Positions 1-10,208 of a stretch of 64,000 nucleotides of DNA are shown here, piece by piece (position 1 is the stretch's first letter; each line of letters opens with the position of its first letter). The notes beneath the pieces were generated by a model, which ran no database searches, had not been told where the DNA came from, and saw only the letters and a list, made by a program, of their open reading frames with translations. This DNA comes from Mesostigma viride (Eukaryota; Streptophyta; Mesostigmatophyceae; Mesostigmatales; Mesostigmataceae), in contig RPFO01000692.1 of the NCBI GenBank assembly GCA_009746045.1, positions 601,140 to 665,139 on the forward strand, given 5' to 3'. The position numbers and the translations under genes were made by a program.

Positions 1-21
1 CATTGACTTCCAACGGAGTGA

Positions 22-1145
22 TTAATTAATTAATTAATTAATAGACACGTGACTGCGTCACGTGAGCATAAGTCCTCAGTGGGAGGGGAACATGGGACGG
101 AATGGATGGTATAAGCTATCTAGGGCCTAGTTACAGGGGTGTGGGCACCGCGGCCCGAATCGCTATGAATGCCATACTTGGTCACACGCGGAGCCCCCAC
201 AGGCTTGGGGGTGGTCTCCTTCATCACTACTTGCCATCTATCCTTGCGCACCATCTGCCTCCATATTACAGACAAACCAGGAGGCTGCCCGGGTGTGAGC
301 CCGTCACGTCTAGTGTAGCACATGTCCATGCCGAGTCTATCACGAAAAGTCCACGGGTGGCGGCCCTGCCGCACGCGGCCGGGGGCACGCCAGGTGAGGA
401 CATATCGCCCAGGCTGGGCGGGCTTGGTGCCAGCTAGTCTATCTGATGTATCTACCTGATCTGTGCGGGCCAGGTGCCCGGCGAGGCCCAGGCGCCTGTG
501 CCTAATAATGTGGGAAACATTGGGCAAATCAGCGTACAAATCCTCATTACTAATGTGCAAACCAAAGGGGATGTTAAGGGCCTTGCGCAGCATCTTGGTG
601 ACGGCGCCGTCGAGTCGTTGCTCCAGCTCCTGCATCAGTGTCCACGTCTCGGCGCCGTAGGTCAGGAACCAATCGGTCGATGCAGAAACCAATAAGATTG
701 GAGACTCGATGGCACTGACAGTCGTCACTGCGCAGGCAGTGACAGCGGTCAGCGTCGGGCTGGAGCGTGCGGGCGTTGAAGGTGGCGATGACCAAGGGCG
801 CGCGTTGACCGAAAAGGGGGGTGCAGGCGGGGGTGGGGGCGGAGATGGAGCAGGGTGGTGATGGGGGTGGGGGTGGAGGTGGTGGGGTAGGGGGGGCGGG
901 TTGGGGACTTATGCTTTCAATCACCGTTTCGATTCTTCCTGCCAACGCGTCGAGGCGACGCCGACGGTTGGCTCGGGTGGCCAGGTAGAATGAGTCTGCG
1001 TCTGCGCGCATAAGAAATGCGTGCAGTCTGAGGAGGTTTCGGAGGCGGCCGCGCGAGGCGGGGCGAACCTGGCTCGCTGCCGACCTGTTGCTCTCTCTCC
1101 GACAGCCGGAGGGCTGCGAAGGCAAAGGGGCGGGAAGGGGAGTGA
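22..1145 (-). mobile_element. Internally deleted L1-like LINE copy (family A)
   Basis: Reading the minus strand, the segment starts with an S/P-rich stretch and then the ORF2 N-terminus with LVIATFNARTL (about 761-796), the usual first strand of an APE-type endonuclease. It jumps at about 660-690 to the ORF2 C-terminal domain: YGAETWTL, KMLRKALNI, NEDLYADLP and RRLGLAGHLAR, motifs typical of the region after the reverse transcriptase in LINEs. The whole RT is missing, so the copy is dead. The 3' end (left side) carries a hairpin at 46-64 and a (TTAA)n tail at about 22-42. Near-identical 3' ends occur at 3055 and 31563, so the family has been active fairly recently. Confidence 0.8.
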
Positions 1146-1170
1146 TGTTGATAATTAGTTAATTAATTAA

Positions 1171-1515
1171 TGGACATCCGCAAGGAGGACTTGTACCTAG
1201 GCTTGCCACTTATCACCGGCACCATCAAGCAGCGGCGCCTGCAACTAGTAGCGCACTTAGCTCGCACCGCCAGGGACTCGCAGCAACCAGGTAGTAGATA
1301 CATCTCGTGGCGCCCCTCCACAGGGCTGTGACCTGCTCAGCTCCTGCCGGCATGAAATGCCTCACGTGGGACGGGTCCATGCAGCAATGCTAGCCGCCAT
1401 AGACGCCGCAAGGCCCGCACTTTCAAGCTGGGGCAGCTCGATCGAAGAGGACATGGGGGTCTAGGCCTCTCCGTGATTTGGAAAAAGATGATGGACAAGG
1501 CCAACATGGTGCTGC
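1171..1515 (+). mobile_element. Diverged LINE ORF2 C-terminal fragment
   Basis: The plus strand encodes DIRKEDLYLGLPLITGTIK and QRRLQLVAHLAR, the same C-terminal motif as family A (NEDLYADLP, RRLGLAGHLAR) but clearly diverged and in the opposite orientation. GLGLSVIWKKMM downstream matches GLSVIWRQMV of the other copies. A stop at about 1329 and frame changes show decay. A short TTAA-rich stretch (1155-1170) sits just upstream, at the border with the minus-strand copy. Confidence 0.65.
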
Positions 1516-2335
1516 ATGGCACAACATGGTGCCCAACCCCGCTGGCCGCCTGGCGGAAGCCGGCGATGCCCCTCGATCCCACCCAGACCTGGGCGGACCT
1601 GCTCATGCAAGCACCACACCACCTCCACCACCTCCACCATTAATTTCCACTTAAATAGCGTACACGTGACTGCGTCACGTGAGCATAAGTCCTCAGTGGG
1701 AGGGGAACATGGGATGGAATGGATGGTGTAAGCTATCAAGGTCCTAGTTATACAGGGTTGTGGACCTCCACCATCATATCGCGGCACAGCTCAAGCAAGA
1801 AGCCCTCGACCTGCGCGAGGAGGCCGACCGCACCCAGCGCAGCGCCACAATGTCATCGTCAAGCACTTCGACCAGCCGGCAGGTGAGACCTCGGAGACTC
1901 TTCTCATGGCGTTTAACCCACGCGACATTCTTGCCCCCATGCAACTCATATGCACTGGTGAGCGCTGCGGATGTCGGCTGTCTGCCTCCCCCGCGCGCGG
2001 GGTAAGGCTGGCCTGGCTCCCCTGCGATCCTCACCTTGAAGTACTTACATGGCGGATGAGCTGTCGTTTCTTAAATGCCACAAGATCGCAAGAAGCTCTC
2101 GCGGACTCGCTACACGCTGGACGACGACTTCAGTGACCCTCAGTGGCCCAGCAACAGCCGGAGGCGACAGGAGCTATGGCCGACCTACCTCCAGCTCCGG
2201 CAGAGCGCAGGGCCCGCAAACCGGTATAGGCTGGAGGGGGGACGTCATCCACGTCGACCACAAGCCCTGGCAGGCACACCCTGCCACCCCAGCAACCCCA
2301 GTCTCGGGAATATAGCAGGTACTAGTGTAGATTAG
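1516..2335 (+). pseudogene. LINE ORF1 remnant, interrupted by a nested insertion
   Basis: Fragments in several frames match the intact ORF1 at 32096-33475. QTWADLLMQ corresponds to TTWADMLKQ, ALDLREEAD to TLDLREEAE, RYTLDDDFSD to PFTVDDDLTL, and RRRQELWPTYLQLRQS to RRRELWPTYIQLRQT. These lie in the coiled-coil and C-terminal nucleic-acid-binding part of an L1-type ORF1. The reading frame is broken several times and the copy is split by an insertion at 1641-1763. It follows the plus-strand ORF2 fragment directly, so the two may not come from one insertion. Confidence 0.7.
1630..1774 (-). mobile_element. Nested 5'-truncated LINE 3' end with 11-bp TSD
   Basis: About 120 bp of the family-A 3' end (hairpin at 1663-1681, then the conserved 3'UTR) is flanked by exact copies of acctccaccat at 1630-1640 and 1764-1774. 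Taking out the insert and one repeat rejoins the ORF1 sequence in the order found in the intact copy. This is a clean target-primed reverse transcription event with severe 5' truncation. Confidence 0.8.
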
Positions 2336-2342
2336 TCAAGGC

Positions 2343-2781
2343 TTAGCCTAGCACGTGGCCCACGCGCATGCGCGCCCATAATGGCCCCCCTGGATGATGC
2401 CTTAAGAATGTAGCCACGCTATGCCTATAAGTGGGACTCCCCATCATGGATGCTGCATTAACATAAGAATATTCAGCCAAGCTCTGCCTAGGCAGAGAGT
2501 CACTCTCCATGCTGAGAAGCCATGCCCTAGCTTTTGTATAGCCATGATGATCTTCCACCCCAAGCTAGGCCCCCTTGCGCTCTGAGAGATCTGGTGGTGC
2601 ACTGAGGTGCCCTTGGTGCACCTAGAGCAGGTGTAGTTTACATCCCTACCCGGCCTTGCAGGCAGTAGCCCATGCAGAATGTACTAAAAGCCATATGCCC
2701 CTTCATCTGAGGGATATGTGCTACACGTACTACTCCCAACGGAATTATATTCCTAATTAATTAATTAATTTATTAATTAAT
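2343..2781 (-). repeat. Dispersed repeat, second copy at 31.03-31.37 kb
   Basis: The reverse complement aligns over most of its length with the plus strand at about 31030-31365. Shared blocks include ctccgttgggagta, ctctaggtgcacca, and aagctagggcatgg. The copies differ at perhaps one base in five with small indels. In both places a LINE 3' end or TTAA tract lies close by, so this may be LINE-related UTR sequence or a separate non-autonomous element. No ORF is seen. Confidence 0.6.
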
Positions 2782-2789
2782 GGTGCCCT

Positions 2790-3035
2790 AACCATGGCTC
2801 TGGACTGCCACACCCCTATATTATGTGTAGTAGTTCAGTGCTAAAAACATGTGATATCATTGATGTTAATACCTTGAATCAGCTTTTTAAAACGATGAAA
2901 TTCAGTGTCAGCGTTACTATAATAATGGCATACAATACGCGTCCAAAATCGCCATGCGTCCAGGCATAGTACGTTGTCTCACTTCATTGTATTATTTATA
3001 TACCGTACTGTCCATTTTACCGACCCCGCCCGTAT
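2790..3035 (+). repeat. Fragment of the TATACG-rich repeat family
   Basis: This segment aligns loosely with 9966-10208: atgtgtag...agtgctaaaaacatgtg, then a stretch ending in accgtactgtccattttaccgaccccgcccgtatta against accgtattatccattatacggaccccgcgcgtataa. Here it ends at a LINE tail rather than at a GGAG array. Non-coding. Confidence 0.45.
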
Positions 3036-4345
3036 TAATTAATAAATTAATAGACACGTGACTGCGTCATGTGAGCATAAGTCCTCAGTGGGAGGGGAAC
3101 ATGGGATGGAATGGATGGTATAAGCTATCTGGGTCCAAGTTACAGGGGTGTGGGCACCGCGGCCCGAATCGCTATGCAAATGCCATACTTGGTCACACGC
3201 GGAGCCCCCACAGACTTGGGGGTGGTCTCCTTCATCACTACTTGCCATCTATCCTTGAGCACCATCTGCCTCCATATTACAGACAAACCAGGAGGCTGCC
3301 CGGGTGTGAGCCCGTCACGTCTAGTGTAGCACATGTCCATGCCGAGTCTATCACGAAAAGTCCACGGGTGGCGGCCCTGCCGCGCGTGGCCTGGGGCACG
3401 CCAGGTGAGGACACATTGCCCCGGCAGGCTGGGCGGCCGGGCTTGGTGCCAGCTAGTCTATCTGAGGTATCTACCTGATCTGTGCGGGCCAGGTGCCCGG
3501 CTAGGCCCAGGCGCCTGTGCCTAATAATGTGGGAAACATAGGGCAAATCAGCGTACAAATCCTCATTATACTAATGTGCAAACCAAAGGGGATGTTAAGG
3601 GCCTTGCGCAGCATCTTGGTGATGACGCCGTCGAGTCGTTGCTCCAGCTCCTGCGTCAGTGTCCACGTCTCGGCCGTGGGTCAGGATCGTCAGAATGACA
3701 ACCTTGAAGAGGTCACGCTTGACGATCCGGGGTAGGGCGGGGTTGCTCCACCAGCGGCGGTGGTCATGGAGGTGCGCCCACGCCATGCCGATCCGTGTCG
3801 TCATGTCGTCCTCGCAGTCGGGAAGCCAACTGCCGAGCAGCTTGAAGCGGCCTGAAGGAGGGTAGTTGACCTCGATCGGCATCGTCTAAGAGGCGGAGTG
3901 TGGGTGGGGGCCCTGCCATGCCGAGGGCCAGGGCCTCCGTTTTGGGGCTGATTTCTAGACCAACCGCCCGAGCCTCGAGCGCCAGGCAGTCCAGCCAAAG
4001 TTGGGCAGACTTCGGCTTCTCGATCGATGAGCGTGATGTCGTCGGCATAAATGCATGAGGTCAGCTAGTAAATTCTGCTTGTTAGTCGGCCCCCCTTCGC
4101 CAAGCTCGTTCCTGATCGCTAGGCCAGGGGCACGGCCTGCAATGCTAGCAAAGCGAGCACGTGCCTGGCGCCATAACATAATCCACTACAATAATAAACA
4201 GGTACGGCGACAGGACGCAACCCTGCCAGATGCCGGTCTGCAGTGGGCATGGCGGGGTAATGCCGTGTTGAGTGCGCACCGAAGTGGTCGACCCCTCATA
4301 CAGCGTGCGGACTCGGTGGCTATAGGCCTTACTAATCTACACGAC
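3036..4345 (-). mobile_element. LINE copy with RT motifs (family A), 5' truncated
   Basis: On the minus strand from right to left: GCVLSPYLFIIVVDYVM with its preceding Q (about 4175-4225, RT motif B region), YADDITLI (4026-4049, the catalytic Asp pair), LEISPKTEALALG, the thumb region FKLLGSWLPDCEDDMTTRIG, then RRLGLAGHLARTD of the C-terminal domain. The 3' end has the hairpin (3055-3073, one base changed in the stem) and a TTAA-type tail at 3034-3052. Frameshifts near 4020-4030, 3880 and 3680 make it inactive. The 5' half of ORF2 and ORF1 are absent; the break is near 4345. Confidence 0.85.
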
Positions 4346-4551
4346 TATTGCTGTTAAGTGTGTAGACAAAGGCAAATTGGCCAGCATTTTATTGTGCAAT
4401 ACTGACAACTGGCAACTTGAGGACAAACTTCATGGCGCACGCTAGCCATCGCGCATGAGAAAATGACACAATATTGAGAAATTGTTGGCCAAGAAGAGTA
4501 GACTATGACCTGCAGGCCAGCATATTTCAGGAAAAAAAACAGACCATGACA

Positions 4552-4618
4552 AAACAAAGTATGTGGCCATAGTCCATTAATTAATTAATTAAGTGACTAA
4601 ACAAAGTATGTGGCCATA
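4552..4618. mobile_element. Solo LINE tail flanked by 20-bp TSD
   Basis: The 20-mer aaacaaagtatgtggccata occurs exactly at 4552-4571 and 4599-4618. Between them lie only 27 bp, mainly a TTAA run (gtcca, TTAATTAA-type, gtgact). The structure fits an extreme 5'-truncated insertion of the LINE family that ends in (TTAA)n, leaving little but the tail. Confidence 0.6.
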
Positions 4619-5219
4619 CTTTGTTAAATTGGAGTCAACCTGTGCAGGTCGGGAATGTCGCATGGCCATCCGTGGCAGAGCCGACACGAGCAGCTTGCAT
4701 GGCCACCTGAGACCTGCGCAAACGCTCGGCCTTGCGCTAATCGTCACTAATTGCGACCTTATCATTGAGCAAACGACGACGTCTGGCGCAGCTGGCGGTC
4801 TGGCCTCAAGCAGGGGCATGCAAAAACCTGCATCCCTAGTCGCGTTTACGTACAACCCGCCAAGAACCGCGTGGGCCGGCATTTGCCCTCCATGTGCTCC
4901 CGCAGAAGCTTTTGATCTTGCATTATGACTTCCGACAGTCGAACTCGTAGATGCTCGTTTCGACACCACTCGCGCTCAGTTTAACTTCCGTTTTTTGGAA
5001 ATGAACATCCAGACTGGGGTGGACTCGGTGTCTTCCTTGCGGCTTTACATAGCAGCATCCACTAGATGCTGCTCCACTTCAGCGTCTGCATGTCGTATTT
5101 AACAGGCCACAGACAAGGCAGCCAGACAAGGGAGAGGGCCAAGCACAAGGTGCAGTGGAAGGCTGGCAGATTGCTCACAAGTGGCAGCCTGGCGGCTGGC
5201 ACGCTTCTTATCTCCAATC
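4619..5219. other. No gene recognised
   Basis: Unique-looking sequence of moderate GC. Short open frames on both strands show no motif, and I see no repeat structure. Confidence 0.4.
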
Positions 5220-6420
5220 GTCTCCGCGCCAAAATTTAGGTCGCCCGGCCTCGAATTCGCGCGAAAACACTTAGTACGCCACAAAATACGGGCCAGTACG
5301 CCGAAAAATACGAAAAAGTACGCCGGACGTATGAAAAGTGCTTAATTCATACGGACGACCCTGTATTATTCGTATCATACCCCATTGTTATACCGTATTA
5401 TGCGCAGTATGATACATAACACTGCTTACTGCATCCATACATGAATGTCATGCGTAAATAAACGAAGAAAGGAAGGGAGGAAGGAAGGAAGGAGGGAAGG
5501 AAGGAAGGAAGGAAGGAAGGAAGGAAGGAAGGAAGGAAGGAAGGAAGGAAGGAAGGGAGGAAGGAGGGAGGAGGGAGGGAGGGAGGGAGGGAGGAGGGAG
5601 GGAGGGAGGGAGGGAGGAGGGAGGAGGGAGGGAGGGAGAGGAGGGAGGGAGGGAGGGAGGGAGGGAGGGAGGGAGGGGGGAGGGAGGGAGGGAGGGAGGG
5701 AGAGAGGAGGGAGGGAGGGAGGGAGGGAGGGAGGGAGGGAGGGAGGAGGAGGGAGGGAGGAGGAGGAGGGAGGGAGGGAGGGAGGGAGGGAGGGAGAGGA
5801 GGGAGGAGGAGAGGAGGGAGGGAGGGAGGGAGGAGGAGGAGGAGGGAGGGAGGGAGGAGGGAGGAGGAGGGAGGGAGGAGGGAGGGAGGGAGGGAGGGAG
5901 GGAGGGAGGGAGGGAGGAGGGAGGGAGGGAGGGAGGGAGGGAGGGAGGGAGGGAGGAGGGAGGAGGGAGGGAGGGAGGGAGGAGAGGAGGGAGGGAGAGG
6001 GAGGGAGGGAGGGAGGGAGGGAGGGAGGAGGGAGGGAGGGAGGGAGGGAGGGAGGGAGGGAGGGAGGGAGGGAGGGAGGGAGGGAGGGAGGGAGGGAGGG
6101 AGGGAGGGAGGGAGGGAGGAGGGAGGGAGGGAGGGAGGGAGAGGGAGGGAGGGAGGGAGGGAGGGAGGAGGAGAGGAGGAGGGAGGGAGGGAGGGAGGGA
6201 GGGAGGAGGGAGGGAGGGAGGGAGGGAGGGAGGGAGGAGGGAGGGAGGGAGGGAGGGAGGGAGGGAGGGAGGAGGGAGGGAGGGAGGGAGGGAGGGAGGG
6301 AGGGACAGTGATTGGCCATACGCAATACGCGTCGTACGCGGCCCCAGGTGTATAATGTATAATACGCGGTGTATAATGTATTATACGCTGATCGTACGCT
6401 AACCGTTGAAAACCCCTTTT
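5220..6420 (+). repeat. TATACG-flanked GGAG array, copy 1
   Basis: Left flank 5225-5410: a conserved head (aaaatttaggtcgcccgg ... cgcgcgaaaac) and then many ATACG/CGTATAA words. The centre, 5466-6305, is about 840 bp of (GGAA/GGAG/GGGA)n with nearly pure purine on the plus strand. The right flank begins cagtgattggccatacg and is again ATACG-rich. The head recurs reversed at 8868-8920, and the right flank recurs reversed at 7637-7655. No coding capacity. The array could form G-quadruplex or triplex DNA. Confidence 0.7.
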
Positions 6421-6447
6421 TTGGCATGATTTTGAGGGGTTTTCAAC
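6405..6447. other. Hairpin with 12-bp perfect stem
   Basis: GTTGAAAACCCC (6405-6416) is the exact reverse complement of GGGGTTTTCAAC (6436-6447), with a 19-base T-rich loop. It lies at the right border of the first TATACG/GGAG repeat and may mark its end. Confidence 0.6.
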
Positions 6448-6927
6448 ATTCTGAGCAACCAAGCATAGTCTGCTGTTGTTTTTCCATACCTTTTGCCTAT
6501 ACATGACATATATAGCATGACCTTGGCATTGCCATCACTACCTAAATACAAGCATAGTTTCTACTAACGGTCTAACTTGATAGTTTCTCTTCAAAATCGA
6601 GACAACATGCAACTAAGTATCAATACCAGTATCAATGCACAACTCACTGGAAAGGATAATAGATTTGTAGAACTCAAGATATGCATGCACTATACATTGC
6701 CCCAAGGTGTCGATGACATTGAAGGGCGTCGATGGCATTGAAAGGCGCAAATGAATGCACTTCGCACAGCTCCTCGTCCAGCTGCTCTTTGCTGAGCTAG
6801 CCCAAAAGGTGCGGGCAAATTACCGTCGGTGGATTGGCCCTTTGATGATCCGCTTGGCCCAGCCGCCCCAGCAGCGCGCCCGAGGTGTTGCTGGCATGAG
6901 CGGACACCCAGTTAAAGGCGTCGGTTT

Positions 6928-7203
6928 CTACAACGTCTGCAAGCCTGCCGCCCGCACATCAGCCTGCTTCTTGGCGTCACTACTAGTCGCCCTCCTCTTC
7001 CTGGTATTGCTTTCCTTCTCCGCCTGCTCGACCAGCAGCCTGTAACGGAGTACTCCATCATCCATGTAGTAGTTATTTGTCTGCTGCCCATTCTTGAGGA
7101 TGCGCTCTTTGCTAATGTATGTCCAGACAGTTTCGGATGTGGCCTCTTCTTCATCGGGCCGCACATCATCATCGTGTTCCATTGACTCATTCGTGTCAGC
7201 CAT
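6928..7203 (-). CDS. Hypothetical 91-aa acidic/coiled-coil ORF
   Basis: I do not recognise this protein. Starting at the Met at 7203 (MADTNESMEHDDDVRPDEEE), it has an acidic N-terminus, a middle with VWTYISKERILKNG and a YYMDDGVLRY patch, and a charged helix (LLVEQAEKESNTRKRR) near the C-terminus. An in-frame Met at 7260 would add 19 residues. Composition looks protein-like, unlike the neighbouring arrays. It could be one exon of a larger gene or a transposon remnant; a LINE stub sits 60 bp upstream. No splice partner was found. Confidence 0.3.
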   Translation of the reverse strand: MADTNESMEHDDDVRPDEEEATSETVWTYISKERILKNGQQTNNYYMDDGVLRYRLLVEQAEKESNTRKRRATSSDAKKQADVRAAGLQTL

Positions 7204-7262
7204 GCCTGGATGTCGATATGCTACGATATAGGTGCCAGACGACCACGACGTTGCTGGCACAC

Positions 7263-7336
7263 CTTATCACCTTCTTGATCCAGATAAATAGGTGTACGTT
7301 TATTCCAAATATACTGTTGCTTATCACCTTCTTGAT
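7263..7336 (-). mobile_element. 40-bp LINE stub (family B) with 17-bp TSD
   Basis: cttatcaccttcttgat is repeated exactly at 7263-7279 and 7320-7336. The 40 bp between (7280-7319), read on the minus strand, match the last bases of the LINE ending at about 41647 (tatttggaataaacgtacac then ctattta-c/t-ctgg) and include an AATAAA. This is a very short target-primed insertion of the zf-RVT-type LINE family. Confidence 0.8.
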
Positions 7337-7479
7337 GATGAATCTTCAGCCTTCCCGCCTTCACCTTCCCGCCTTCACAAGTCACAATGAACGCGCTTTT
7401 AGCTTTAGTGCACTATACACTAGCTAGCTCATCACGCAATTATTTGTTCCTACTACAGGTCGGCGCGCCGCAGTCTAGG

Positions 7480-8925
7480 CAAGCAAATGCACCCACCTCG
7501 TAAGCCAAAAATATGCCAAAAATATGCGAAAATACGCAAAAATGCGCAAAAATACGCGTTGCGTATGAAAGTACCCCATTTTCGTACGCGCCGCTTGCGT
7601 ATCGCGCATAATACGCTAAATACGGCGTATAATACGGCGTATGGCCAATCACTGGGGAGGGAGGGAGGGAGGAGGGAGGGAGGAGGGAGGGAGGGAGGAG
7701 GAGGGAGGGAGGGAGGAGGGAGGGAGGGGAGGGAGGGAGGGAGGAGGGAGGGAGGGAGGGAGGGAGGGAGGAGGAGGGAGGGAGGGAGGAGGGAGGGAGG
7801 AGGAGGGAGGGAGGGAGGGAGGGAGGAGGGAGGAGGGAGGGAGGGAGGAGGGAGGGAGGGAGGGAGGGAGGGAGGGAGGGAGGAGAGGGAGGAGGAGGGA
7901 GGAGGGAGGAGGGAGGAGGGAGGAGGGAGGGAGGGAGGGAGGAGGGAGGGAGGGAGGGAGGGAGGAGGGAGGGAGGAGGGAGGGAGGGAGGGAGGGAGGA
8001 GAGGAGGGAGGGAGGGAGGAGGGAGGGAGGGAGGGAGGGAGGGAGGAGGAGGGAGGGAGGGAGGAGGGAGGGAGGGAGGGAGGGAGGGAGGGAGGGAGGG
8101 AGGGAGGGAGGGAGGAGGAGAGGAGGGAGGGAGGAGGGAGGGAGGAGGGAGGGAGGGAGGGAGGGAGGAGGGAGGGAGGAGGGAGGGAGGGAGGGAGGGA
8201 GGGAGGGAGGGAGGAGGGAGGAGGGAGGGAGGGAGGGAGGAGGGAGGGAGGGAGGGAGGGAGGGAGGGGGAGGAGGGAGGGAGGAGGGAGGAGGGAGGGA
8301 GGGAGGAGGGAGGGAGGGGAGGGAGGGAGGAGGGAGGGAGGGAGGGAGGGAGGAGGGAGGGAGGGAGGGAGGGAGGGAGGGAGGAGGGAGGGAGGGAGGG
8401 AGGGAGGGAGGAGGGAGGGAGGGAGGGAGGGAGGGAGGGAGGGGAGGGAGGGAGGGAGGAGGGAGGGAGGGAGGAGGAGGGAGGGAGGGAGGAGGGAGGG
8501 AGGGAGGAGGGGGAGGGAGGGAGGGAGGGAGGGAGGGAGGGAGGAGGGAGGGAGGGAGGGAGGGAGGGAGGGAGGGAGGGAGGAGGGAGGGAGGGAGGGA
8601 GGGAGGGAGGGAGGGAGGAGGGAGGAGGGAGGGAGGGAGGGAGGGAGGGAGGGAGGGAGGGAGGGAGGGAGGGAGGAGGGAGGAGGGAGGGAGGGAGGGA
8701 GGGAGGGAGGGAGGGAGGGAGGCAGAGTTCCATTATACGGCGTATTATACGGTATTATACGGTATAATACGCGTTATACAAGGTCGAGCGGATAATTTTT
8801 ATCCTTTTTATACGATTTGCGTATTTTTACGTATAATACGGCGAATAACACGTATCAGCGCGCGTATAATGGGGTTTTCGCGCTCATCCGAGGTCCGGCA
8901 GCCAAATTTTTCGTGCGGGAAGCCG
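7480..8925 (-). repeat. TATACG-flanked GGAG array, copy 2 (flanks reversed)
   Basis: The left flank (7500-7655) is rich in AAATACGC and CGTATAATACGG words and ends cgtatggccaatcactgg, the reverse complement of the right flank of copy 1. The centre 7656-8722 is (GGGA/GGAG)n. The right flank (8723-8870) starts cagagttccattatacgg, and 8868-8920 is the reverse complement of the head of copy 1. The flanks are therefore inverted relative to copy 1, yet the purine strand of the array is still the plus strand. Confidence 0.65.
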
Positions 8926-9965
8926 GGAACCAAGGCGGGAAAGCAAGGGAACTTAGAAACACTACGGAAACCATCCACTGGTTGACATTTGGCGACCGTG
9001 AGACACAAGGATCTTACAAGCAAGCTACACTGTAGCATGGCAACCCTCCATGCTGTTTAGGTCTCTGCCCTTGCCTCTCGGGCAGGCATGCACCGAATAT
9101 TGAAGTCATACAGAAAACTGACTGGTACGAGAGCATGGCCGATTTACATTTTAGGCATGATCCTTAGGTCTTGAAAAGCTTATATCCTTGGCCAGGCAGC
9201 GTTGGGATGTGCGCGGATGTGTCTCGACCTTCTGCTCGATGCGGCAACCTCGTTTCAGCAACCAGGTGGCGACCGTGCATGTGCTAACTGTTGATAGGCG
9301 GGAAATGCCCCTACATTTGAACGCGGATAGCTGTTTCATGTTATTCCTTACATGATTTATAAGCGACGACGGCCAGGAAAGGCTCGCAGCTACGTCCATC
9401 AGGTGGGCATGCTGGCTCCGTCAAGAAAGGTAATATGCGGTTTTGATCTGGTACGTGCTATCCTGTTCACGTGTTCATTGTACTGTATCAAGTTGTTGGG
9501 TGGATTGTAAAATAATCGTAGACCTGTAATGGAGGTTTTCTGCTTGTCTTTTGGTTGCTTTACTGCCTCTACGCATTGTTGGCTTGTGATGGTTGGGGAA
9601 TACCACGACGACATGCAGATTTTGGACCAGATTTGTCTGCTATTACTCTTATGCTTCATCGAAAGCAGTGAGGTAGTGCTTGGCATTGTTTATAAATATG
9701 ATAAGCTTGATAACGCGATGTTTTTCCTTGCTAAAAGCATCTCGAAACAAGTGGTTTTCTGGCCAGATCTAGCCACTATTTCTTGTTTTGCTCGCCAAAG
9801 TCAGCCTTCTTCTTGTGTGCTCCTCATGCATACAAGAAACATGGAGATGCCCAGGACCTGCTTGCATGGAAGCATAGCCATCTTACTTCTTTTGCTTTTT
9901 TCATCTTTCCATTTCATTTGGCGTTGTTTTTTAGGGTATAATGCATAGGTAATCTAGCTCCTCGG
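8926..9965. other. No gene recognised
   Basis: Low-GC sequence between two TATACG-type repeats. An open frame of 139 codons at 9529-9948 (+) has no motif, is rich in Cys, Leu and Phe, and overlaps another open frame on the minus strand; I do not call it a gene. Confidence 0.4.
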
Positions 9966-10208
9966 GAACCCCGGTTTACACGTCCAGTGTTCCCAAGCAC
10001 TGCTGAGCAGTGGCAACCCATGTATCATGTGTAATTTAGTGTCAGAAACATGTGGACTGCTTGAAATGATATCAAAATGCATGAAACAACCCCAAAAACG
10101 ATTAAATCCAGTATTTGCGTATAATTTCCGGATAATACCGTATTATACCGTATTATCCATTATACGGACCCCGCGCGTATAACCGCGTATTGCGTATAAT
10201 GGAACTCT
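9966..10208 (+). repeat. TATACG-family border at left of array 3
   Basis: Ends with gcgtataatggaactctgg, the reverse complement of the right border of array 2 (8722-8745). The preceding ATACG-rich part (10118-10195) matches the segment at 2950-3035. Confidence 0.55.

Noticed and set aside
5398-6504. Long open frames of SLPP or GREG repeats in the GGAG arrays (also at 7453-8795, 10190-10768, 55006-56387)
   Set aside because: 4-bp units with no stop codon keep all frames open; no start context, no non-repeat domain, open on both strands.
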